From: Hanleya hanleyi
Taxonomy: Eukaryota; Mollusca; Polyplacophora; Lepidopleurida; Hanleyidae
Direction: 5' to 3'
NCBI GenBank assembly: GCA_036873755.1
Contig: JAVTVY010020468.1
Span: forward strand, 1 to 64,000
DNA: 64,000 bases
The notes under the pieces were generated by a model. The model had not been told where the DNA came from and made no database searches. It was given only the letters and a program-made list of their open reading frames with translations. Shown here one piece after another: positions 15,101 to 27,100 of this stretch. How positions within the stretch are numbered: the stretch's first letter is position 1; each line of letters starts with the position of its first letter. Both the position numbers and the translations under genes were made by a program.

Positions 15101-18100
15101 GTAATGACCGGTTATTTATCTCTAATTATTTGAAGACCTTTCTGGGTGATGTATAAGTATGTATAAGAGAATACGGAATAATTATTTCCCCATCTCATTA
15201 AAACTTTGAAAACAACTAGAGCCTATGGGCTTTAATGAGATCTGGTAGCTGGGTTATTGGGGGATAAGTTTGTAATGAAATGAACGCACAATTATATATT
15301 TAATTTCAAGTTAGGCACAGGTGGCACCAGGCACGAATGTATGTGGCTAAAACGCAATCACAAGTTACATCCTGTGACAAGGTATATGAAGGGCCGTTCG
15401 CGCCATAAACGCATCCTTTAAATGTTTTAACTTCTTAAACGTTTGAAGATTGTAAAGCTTTAAAAAGTTTAAACGTTGAACCAACCAATCAGATGTTATG
15501 AACTGACATTTTCCTGTTAAAAAGCAAACGTTTCCAGTTGTAAATTCGCGACTTCAGACGTTTCCTGTCAAAAGAAAAATTCGGTCTTTTAAAGGTTTCC
15601 GGTTAAAAGGATAACGTTTCCGGTTGTGATCGTCCAATCAGATTTTTTATTTGGGCCGCGTGTATTCCAACATCTACACCAACACGTGCAAATCTCCACT
15701 GGCAAACGTTTCCGGTATGTAGTGTATTTTAACCAATGAAAATCGTTCTTACAAATTAGGTTTTGGAGAATATCTTTGGCACCGGGACAATTTGCGCAGG
15801 ACATGATGCACGGTGGGCATGAGGAATACAATATGCGCAAATATTTGTAAGGGTTATTTTGATTGGTTCAAACAGACTACATAGCGGAAACGTTTTGCCA
15901 GTGGACACGTGTTGATGTTGAGGTTTGAATTTACGCGGCAGCAATAAAAAAATCTGACTGGACGATCACAACCGGTAACGATTTCCATTAAACCGTAAAT
16001 GCCTAAAAGTCTTGAATATTACTACTGGAAACGTTTGCCTTTTGACAGGAAACGTCTAAAGTATTGGACGTTACAACAGCAAACGTTTGCTTTTGGACAG
16101 GAAAGGTCTTCCAAATGTCAATTCATGACATCTGATTGGTTGGTGCAAGTTAAACGTTTAAATTTATTAAACGTTTGGATTAATGGCGTGAACGGCCCTT
16201 CTAAAAGGTACCAACATAATGAAGTTGAAAATACCAAAGAAGGACAGTCCTAGGATAAAAGTAACTCCGAAAATGGAGCCGAAATATAATAGCTGAATTT
16301 TGCTCTTTATCTTGATACACAATTCCTGCAATACGTCAGTTCGGGATTCCAGATGAACACCATGACCACCATGTTAATTTAACCAGCATAAAGAAAGCAA
16401 TATGATACCTTCTTTAACATGGTATTGTTGGTGTTGTGTTGAAACTGCAAACTGACCTGTTGAGAATTCGATGGAAAAAGGGGCCAGTGGAATGAAGTCT
16501 AGGCCTAAATACCCACAGGGGATTAAGGTCAGTTTGTACAGAACATACATGTACCTAAGGGTAAATAAGAGAGATTATACCTATGGGTAAATAGAGATTG
16601 ATTTAGTGTTATGAGTGAGAAGGGCTGGACATCAAGGTTGCTGATGGTTAGGCCTTTTATTTTTTATTTGTTGGTTCACGGATTTGAGTGATGAAAAAAC
16701 CAAGTCGACAGGAGGGGGAAAAAAAACAACAAAAAAAACAAAAAAAAACACACTGTCACACACACACAAAATTACACTCATAGTGTAATAACTTTGATAC
16801 AGCCGAATACAGTTGTAACACTATGGGTGTACATGTAGAATAGCATGTAGAAGCCACAGAAAAAAAATATATGCACTTTGTGGTGTGTTCAATGAAAGGA
16901 CATTGATGTCTTCAAAGTGGTTTGACAAGACGAGACTCCTCTGGTTTTGCTGTCTTTTTTCAACATCCTCTCAAAAGAAAACTTTTGATGACCAGAGTTT
17001 GTGAAGTTGTATTTAGTACTGACCAGAGTTTCTGAACTTGTAAATAATTATTGGTCCAAGGGTCATAATTGGTGGCATGTTGTTGTATCTGCAACTTACC
17101 TTGCTGCAAGATATCTGTATTTACTGAGAGCTAAAAAGTACTCAGTACTTTTCCTATTGACTAATTGTACAAAAGTTTCGAACATTTTATTTATAAAAAT
17201 GGACGTCCTTTCGGCTGTGAAAAATACATACAAGATTCGGCATCAACAACATGCTACCACTCATGGCACCCATCACGAAATATAGGCCCCCTATATTGGG
17301 GTTACGAAAAGCGAATGTATGAAGATCGTGACCTTTCATTCGGGAGGGCATCTCTTCTCTTCGCCATATCCATCATAATGGAACAGCTCGCCTGGGTCTG
17401 GCGTCCTTGTCAGATAGGATAACTTGAAGGAATTTACTCCGGAACGAGTGCAACACTGACATCGGGGTAGACAGGTCACATTCAGAGACGGCACCATCTT
17501 CATGTTTTGACGACTTCACGGAGGAAACCGTGTCAGCCGATGTAATACATTTACAGACGATGTCCCCAACAGTATCGCTGCTGCTCGTTACATTGCTGAA
17601 AAGATCTAGTCTTGACTTCCGCCCCTTTCTTTACGACGACACATATGTAAAAACCGCCATCCCGCCATTTTGTGACAGCGCGCCACAACAACTTTGCAGA
17701 ATTATCTCCCTTGAAAGGTCCAAAATGGATGCGCGATGTCTACAGATACCTCGTGTCTAAAGTTTCACTCTTCGACAGTATATATATTTGTATACCTCAG
17801 CCTTTCCACTGAGTCATCCTGTTGAGAATTGTGATTTTTTTTTATCAGAGGATATAAAAATAAGGTCAGTAGCAAATTTGTACGTCGGCAGAAATAAAAA
17901 AGGACAAAATCGTGATTTATTTTTTTTCCACTTTTCGGAAAAAGTGAGTCGGCGGATCCGTGAACCAACAAATAAAAAACGAAAGGCCTTATGTCACAAA
18001 TTAGGATAAGACAAGACATGTATTACACTTTCTAGATATCCCACAGGTTGACTGGTGGAGTACAAGATAGGAAAAGATTATAAGATATGTTACAGCTTGC

Positions 18101-21100
18101 TCTTGTGAGAAAAGCAAACAGTGGCCTGCAAAGGTGATAATGAGACAATGGTGGCCAGGTTGGCTGCTATGGTAGAGCATCTCTCACATATACACCTAAC
18201 CAGCTAAACTGTATAATTTTCTCAGCAGAGTCCAAGCTTTGGTAAAGCGACGATACCAGTCTGCCATACTTTAGAGCGTATTAATCTCATATTTTTTGGG
18301 AAAACAATGAACAGAGTAATATTTAATGCAGATAAGGGATCAAATATATGCCAAGTGACTATTAGTGACTAAATATAGACATACAAATGCCTTTCAACCA
18401 CTAAGGATCCCCAAAACTCATCTCTGTGGAACTACTTTCATGCAGCGTAAGGCTATCCCGTGAGTCGGTTTGCACTTTTGTCCATTTCCCTACAGCATTC
18501 TAAAGAGCCTCTGGCTAAATTATGCCAGATCTCAAAAATATGAATGTTCTTGCAGATGTAATATATTGTCTGGAATATTTCTGTACATGTACTTGAACAC
18601 TGGCACGTTTTGGCTCGCGGAGTGAACTGAAGTTGCGATTGGGGGGGGGGGGGGGGGGGGACGAAGAATTTGGTTAAATGTCACACTCAAGTCACTCATA
18701 TGGTGACGGCCAGTTTGGTTGGTGCAGGAAGCTGAAGTACCCGGAGAGAACCACTGCCAGTTGGCAAGTAACTGTCAAAGAAGACCGTTGGGGTGATGGT
18801 GATAAATATGTTTATTTATAAAGATTAATTATTTCCCCATCTCAGTAAAACTTTGACAAAGAAAATACGAACGTTCTAGCAGATGTAATATATTATTGTC
18901 TGGAATATTTCTGTACTTGAACACTGAGAGAGGAAAAACAGGTCAACTGCATTACATATAACACATGATGGGAGAGTTTGGAGTCAATTTTCAAGCCCCT
19001 CCCCTCCCCCATGTCACATATGCAATGTACACAAAAAGCCACTCAATTCCGAATCCCCTTATGTACTAAATGGAGAACCCCTTACCTGTATTCCAGGCTG
19101 GCTTGCGAAGAATATCCGCAGGTGTTCGACAGAGCTACGAATTCTCACAGAGGCCCTTTCTGCTGGGAAGGTCGGGTTGAGTAGGTCACTAAAGGACTCA
19201 TTTGTAACGTCATTACCGAATAAGGAATAGTAGAAGAAATAACCATTCGCATTGGCCGGCAATGACATGGTAGTGGGAATCAGCTGTCAATGGAAAAACA
19301 AAATGAGAAAATTAAAATGTCAAGATTTGCAAGTTATATCAGGGATCAATTTGAATAAAATTGAAGGTGAAAGCCTGTGTTACATGTAAAAATCATCCAT
19401 ATACAGTACCCTCAGACGAAACAGTGATTAGCTCGTAGAAATTTGTGTTAGTTCACTGTATATGTAAAACTGTGAATCGACATGTTCAAAACAACAGAAC
19501 AATGCAGGATTGCTTGTCTCCCAGTCTGGGTCTGGCCAATATATCAATTCAATGATAAGGGAGGTAAGCATTGCAGTTTTTCGAGGCACGGTTTTCCTGT
19601 CTATAAAATTTTGTTCCATAATTCAACCCAAACAATTTCTACAAAATAATCATTGCACAACATCATGTGATTGGCGATATTTCAATCCTTTGCTATTCAC
19701 CTCGTAACAACAGGCTGCTGTATCATTACCATGACAGAACATTACAAATAGCGTTCATTTGCAGGTGATTTAACACAGCCCTGATTCAATGGAGTTTCTG
19801 AATTTGTTCTCTGTGCTCCAGTGTTTATTCGTGTTGTAAAACTACCAGAAGACAAAAAAATGCAGGTTATCAGTCTCTCATGTCTGTAATGCAGGTTATC
19901 AGCCTCTCATGTCTGTAATGCAGGTTATCAGCCTCTCATGTCTGTAATGCAGGTTATCAGTCTCTCATGTCTGTAATGCAGGTTATCAGCCTCTCATGTC
20001 TGTAATGCAGGTTATCAGCCTCTCATGTCTGTAATGCAGGTTATCAGCCTCTCATGTCTGTAATGCAGGTTATCAGCCTCATGTCTGTAATGCAGGTTAT
20101 CAGCCTCTCATGTCTGTAATGCAGGTTATCAGCCTCTCATGTCTGTAATGCAGGTTATCAGCCTCTCATGCCTGTAATGCAGGTTATCAGCCTCTCATGT
20201 CTGTAAAATTTTTGAGAGCTGTTGATCACTCTCCTAGAATTTGCACTGCGAGAGTTATTGCTGTAATGTGAAAGTGATCCACCCTTGAACATGTACCATG
20301 AATACTTTCCATTCCTTTTTTCCATTTTTCAATAACTCTCGTGGGGGGGGGGGGGGTCGTTAGGTTACTGATGGGGAAGGAGAAGGATCACTTCCCTTAA
20401 AAACGAGAAACTGGGTTTTTAGCATGGAGGATGAACAAGATATCCCAATAAAGAACTCCACTGCATCACACTGGCTAATGATGAGTACCTGTGAAAGATT
20501 TGCTGCGTAGGCTATCGTTACTGAGACAACAAACTGCTCTGTACATTTCTTAGGATGACCTATTTGGTAGTACCCTTCAACTTCATTGAGAACTGGCTTA
20601 AGGTACTTTATATCCTGAGCACTTCCAGTCTGGCTTTCATCGAGAACTGAAAAAAAAAAAAAATAATAACAACAAAGACACGTAATTATTATTTTAAAAT
20701 TTCATTCATCGCATCAACTTTTAATCATAGTATGGATTGTTCTCTTTGGTGAACTCTTATTTCTCGGGGCTGATTACATCTTTATTATTACAAGGTCCCA
20801 GTGAAGTAATTACACTGACAATAGGAAGGTTGCAATACACATCATAAGGCAGCCATGTTGGGGTTATTCAAAGGGGTTATCTTTTGATTGGTCCTTGCTA
20901 ATCTGGATAAAAGAGGCCCAAACAAAACATACCCCCTGTGGATAACCCCAACACGGCCACCCTATGACACCTATTGCAAACATGGTTGAACTATCTTAAC
21001 TTACTGGGTCGTGGTGGCGCCTCTTTGGCCTTGAAGCTGGGTTGTTCATCACTGGCCTTATCTTCATCCAAATACAGACCCAGTCTGATCTCTGGTTTCA

Positions 21101-24100
21101 CCTTATTGTATTTAGTGTGAAGTAAAGGGTACCATTTACTGGTCTGAGGAAATAAAAATTGGGCAATGATAAAGACAAAGATAAAGACAAAGATAAACAA
21201 CGTTCAGCATAGCTCTTTCAAAAGAAATTGAAATCTCCTTCTTTTATAAGAAATTGAAATCTCATTATTTCAAAAGAAACTGAAATCTCATTGTTTCAAA
21301 AGAAAATGAAATCTATATATAGGAGAAATGTTCAGGTTTAAATTGCCCCATCCATCAGCCAGCCACTACAAAGTTTCCGAGTCAATAATCAGTCACAAGA
21401 ACTTTTCTCAAATCAAAAGCATCTACAATTCCAACTGAGAGAAGTACTTCAAAAATAAATTGTGTGAATGTATAGTTTTGAGAATAAAGGGTTTTTTTCT
21501 GTTTTGACAGCGGAAACATGGATATGGAGAAAGATCCTGACCTTCTCACTTATACACATTCCACAGAATTACAAACATACATGATGAAGGACCATCGACC
21601 CTCTCACTTACACACATTCCACAGAATTACAAACATACATGATGAAGGACCACTGACCCGCTCACTATACACACATTTCACAGAATCACAAACATACATA
21701 TGATAAAGGTCCGCTGACCCTCTCACACACATCCACAGAATCACAAACATACATATATGATAAAGGACCACCAACCCTCTCACTTACACACATTCCACTG
21801 AATCACAAACCAACATATGATCAAGGTTCAGTGACCCTCTGAGTCTCACTTACACACATTTCACAGAATCACAAATCTACATATGATGATGGACCACGAA
21901 CCCTCTCACTTACACACATTCCATAGAATCACAAACATACATATGATCAAGGTCCAGTGACCCTCTCACTTACACACATTTCACAGAATCACAAGCCTAC
22001 ATTTGATGATGGACCACGAACCCTCTCACTTACACACATTCCACAGAATCACAAACCTACATAATATGATGATGGACCACTGACCCTCTCACTTACACAC
22101 ATTTCACAGAATCACAAACCTACATATATAATGAAGGACCACTGACCCTCTCACTTACACACATTTCACAGAATCACAAACCTACATATATGATGAAGGA
22201 CCACTGACCCTCTTACTTACAAACATTCCAGAAAATCACAAACCTACATATGATAAAGGACCACCGACCCTCTCCCTTACAGACATTCCACAGAATCACA
22301 AACATACATACCAGTATGATAAAGGATCACCAACCCTCTCACTTAAACACATTCCACAGAATCACAAACATACATGAAGCACCACTGATCTCCCGGCTTA
22401 TACACATTCCATAGAATAACAAACATACATGATGAAGGACCACCGATATGATAAAGGACCACCGACCCTCTCACTTATACACATTCCACAGAATCACAAA
22501 CATACATATGATAAAGGACCACCGACCCTCTCACTTATACACATTCCACAGAATCACAAACATACATATGATAAAGGACCACTGACCCTCTCACTTACAC
22601 ATTCCACAGAATCACAAACATACATATTGATAAAGGACCACCGACCCTCTCACTTACACACATTCCACAGAATCACAAACATACATATGATAAAGGACCA
22701 CCCACCCTCTCACTTACACACATGCCACAGAATCACAAACCTACATATGATAAAGGACCACCGACCCTCTCACTTACACACATGCCACAGAATCACAAAC
22801 CTACATGATAAAGGACCGCTGACCCTCTCACTTATACACATTCCACAGAATCACAAACATACATGATGAAGGACCACCGACCCTCTCACTTACACATTCT
22901 GCAGAATCACCAACATACATGATGAAAGACCACCGACCCTCTCACTTATCCACATTCTGCAGATTCAAAAAGATACATGATATTTTAGGCTCGCAAGATT
23001 ACTACCTGCTTAGTTTGGGCTGATCTCAGATCTAACACAACATAGCCTATGGCTTCTTTCATGGTACTCTGAGGGTCACACGCATAACACTGCACTTTGA
23101 TAGACGTCCTCTGTAGCCTGTGCTGTTGAAGACCTTTACGATCCAACTCCCAGGCAAGTTCCTGGGTGAAGTCTGGGCTTTCAACATGATCCACAGGGTC
23201 TGATGCCAGCAGTTCTCCATCAAAACGGGCCTCAGCAATAATCTTGTGTTTCGGTCTTTTAGGAAATCTTCGACCTGTTGACGAGAAATTAATATCTTAA
23301 TCATGAATTTTTTCCCCATGAGTATTGTTCCAGACTAGGAAATAATTAAAAAAAAAAGATGATGAGAATCTACAATGTGATTCATACATGCAATATTCAT
23401 TGCCAGTTTCAGTCTACTCACAATATATCTCGAGGGAAATTAACTGTTCAGTATTGCCCTTAATTTTTTTCAGCCCTTAATGAAATCTCATGTCTTGACC
23501 CCGAAAATTGTCACAAAATACATTTTTCCTATTTAGATTTCATCATACATGTACATGTAGATATGGTATCATTAGAGCTACAACTCAACCAATCAATGAA
23601 ATTATATCTGGGCATTGGTGTACATGATAGCCTGTCTACCTGTCTGCGACAGGTTTTGTGAAAGAGACAGGTAGAGCAATAAAGTATCTGTCTCCAGTGA
23701 CAGGTAGCCAATAATATTTTTTTGATGTTCAAAATATATCTTTGACAAAATTCATTCAAACAGCTGCTATTTAGTGCAGGAAAACAAGGTATTATTTCAT
23801 TGGTAGCTTGCAACATGTAGTTTTGTCATTAATCCTGAATTAAAATACTTGACAATTTCAGCGATCGCATGTTCAGGTATTTCTTGAAGGTGACAGGTAA
23901 ACTTTTTGGTCACATGTCTTATTTGAAAGGTAAATTATTTTGAATATCATTTTGTCCACATCAGAAACATGCGACGCCTCAGAGGTTTTTTTTCTTTCAA
24001 CTTATCCATTCCCAAATTCCAATGGAGCATACAATGTACATGTAAAATTTAGGTGTTGCCTGTTGGTTCACAAATATAGTCCATGCAAAACACTAAATGT

Positions 24101-27100
24101 GATAGGTGACCTATCACAGCCCAGAGTGAGATCATTATAAAAATTTATCGTCAATGACAAAACTACATGTAGACTGGTGGTCTCCCCTGTAACTTACATG
24201 AATACAGTATCAAATTTTATTGACCATATCCATGTCTGAAGACTGATTTTGTATAACCAATGAGTTATTGGAATTATCACCAATGTCTGTCCCAGCAACA
24301 ACATCCTCCAGGGTTTGTCATGTCAAAATCGCATACACAACAACAATTTTGTGGGATCGAAGGTTCTATTCGAGAATGGAAAGTTTCAGATTAATCCATA
24401 GACATTCCCCATGCATGTTACTGGGGGTGACTTTGGACATGTTAGAACATGAGGGTGAGACTCACGAAACCCCTCGGCTTGCCACTTCCCCCAAGCAATT
24501 GAGAAATATGCTGAGAATGTGCAACATATTATGGCTATACTAATCATCGAGAATTGTCCTTTTTAGAGAATATCATCAATTCTGCAGATAGAATAGCTAC
24601 ATTCAAGAATATATATCACAAAATCCTATCTAGATTAATACACAAAAAAGGGTCATAACTCTATGAAATAAGGGCCGAGACGAATAATTTTTTGTAGGCT
24701 TGTAGAATGTAAGCAGATAAGTTTTCAAAATTTGGTAGCTGTATTGAGCACAGTTATTCAGATATAACTGGTTACATTCAAGCACATCCAAGATTATTTA
24801 TCCACGGATCTGCAGATTTAACTTGTACATTCAACTACAGATCACAAAATCAGAGATTATTACATCCGAAAGGGGCATAACTCCATAAAATATGGGCCGA
24901 GACAACAATTTTTTTTTGTAGGCATCTACACTACAGCTGGATTGAAAAGTTTCCTCAAAATCTGGTAGCTGTAACAAACACAGTTAACACTGGTTACATT
25001 CAAGCATTTGAATATTCGATCCAAGTTCTTTTGGGATCCATCTCCGCCACTCACAAAACGATAGTGCTCAGCGAGCTTGACAGATCTTCGACTGGTAATT
25101 CATACAGCAATGATCGCAGCATCATGGTATTTACGCAAAGAGAGAACAATTATCTCCCTTGATGGCTTGACTAGAAAAAGCCTGGAGAGACAGAGGAAGT
25201 AACAAAAGCTCATGTTTTTCTGGTTTGTTTCCATTAAAAAAAGTCATTTTGCGTTTTGCTAGTATCAATTCAAAATGGAGAGCAGTTCTTTCATTTTCTA
25301 TCGCAAATTGCGATGTGCTACTGCCACCATTTTCAAGTCCATATCACCACCCAGCTGCACGGACACACAGATGGATGCACAGTTGCTCTAAGTTGCTCTA
25401 AGAAGCTTCAAGTTTTGTCAATAATGCATCGCTTTGGTATGGAACATTGCTACATTTTGAGACATTTCCATTATATCGCACTGTGACGCTACGCAAAAAT
25501 CAGATTAACATTTCCATTACAATGTACTGTGACATTATGCAACAATTGGATAAACATTTCCATTACATCATACTGAGACATTACGCAACAATCGGATTAA
25601 CATTTCCAGTAGTCAGCATAGTACTGTGACGCTTATGCAACAATTGGATTTCCATTAGGTCTATTATGCCGCTATGCTATATTGTACTGCGACATTCTAG
25701 ATCGCATCGATTGATATTTTTCTACTGTTTAGATGCGCTAAAATTGTCAGTTACACCACCAAGTTGCTCTCGTGAAAAAACGCATGTGTGTGAACCTGCT
25801 CTTCAGTCAGGTGAATGGCGTGAATATGCTGTACTTCTGGGATTACGATGTGGCTTATTGGTAGTTCAATCATGAACGGCGCTCGCATGGGCTTACTCCG
25901 TTCAACTCAGCCCAATAGGGAACAATGGAGCAGTTTCCCCACAGATTTTATCGGGGCGCTGAGGACTCGATTTTCTCGGATTTTCTCGGAGTTCGTCCCG
26001 CTTTTAGCTCTGCGGTGGCTAGATAAACATCTTACAAATATTCTACGACACTAACTTCAGAAAATCTTTGCGAAATAAAGACAAATCTTACCTTAGACGA
26101 CCAACATCCATGAAATCCAAACGACGATAGACTGTGCGCGTGCAAGAAACGTTCCAATTTTACGCGCGGTTACAGGTTCTTAAAAAGCGATATCGTGCAC
26201 GGAAACGGACTGAATTGAATCTGCCCAAAAGAATTAGATTCCAGTGGACAAGAAACCGCGATGGAAATATAGATCGAAATATATATATAAGTTCTCTTCC
26301 CACTCTCTCACAAAAAAAAGTAGTGGCGTTAATGAGCAAACGCTGCATTGACAGATTTAACAACATTATATCATTTAAACTTTTATTCACATACTGAATT
26401 GTACACATTTTCATATATTAAGGAGGGAAATGTTCTGGAATCAGAGCAAGTGATATTTTATTTGAGCTCAATTCGTAGAATTTGCTTTTATTTCCATCGC
26501 GGTTTCTTGTTCCTGGAATGCATGCTTTTGAGTGGATTCAATTCAGCCCGTTTCCGTGCACGATACCACTTTTTGAAAACATGTAACCGAGGGTGAATTT
26601 GGAACGTTTTCTCGCGCGCGCAGTCTACCGTCATTTGGATTTCACTGATGTTGGTCGTCTGAGGTAAGATTTGTCTTTATTTCGCAAAGATTTTCTGAAG
26701 TTAGTGACGTAGAATATTTGTAAGATGTTTATCTAGCCACAGCAGAGCTAAAAGCGGGAGGAACTCCAAGAAAATCCGAGTCCACAGCGCCCCGATAAAA
26801 TCTGTGGGGAAACTGCTCCATTGTTCCCTATTGGGCTGAGTTGAACGGAGTAAGCCCATGCGAGCGACGTTCATGATTGAACTAGCTTATTGGCAGATTT
26901 TTCGAGCTGTCAAAATTGCATATTACAGGAAGGACGATTTATAGGTAACACACAGACAAAAAAAAAAAAACAACAATAACAAAACCATATACATGTAGTA
27001 TAATTTGTGTATGGTAGCAGGCCGGTTTTTGTCAGTCTGTCCGCCATGTGTCAAAACGTGATCAAGCTTGCACAAAAACTGAATCCAAAAATTGAGTCTC

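Noticed and set aside
17280..17760. CpG-rich, coding-looking block
   Set aside because: A minus-strand stretch of about 85 codons has no start and no recognisable domain; it lies inside the 16650-17989 TIR element, so I did not call a gene.
19861..20208. Regular direct repeats resembling a CRISPR array
   Set aside because: Units are contiguous 29-bp copies with no unique spacers, in an animal genome: a minisatellite.
22429..22866. Open frame of 145 codons
   Set aside because: It is a readthrough of the 60-bp minisatellite (repeating [17 protein letters not shown] units) with no splice or family support.
26085..26120. Possible alternative CEP120 first exon (ATGGATGTTGGTCGTCTAAG with gtaag donor)
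   Set aside because: Its phase does not fit exon 2, and the same sequence occurs in the other arm of the foldback; exon 1 at 27140-27185 fits phase and family sequence.
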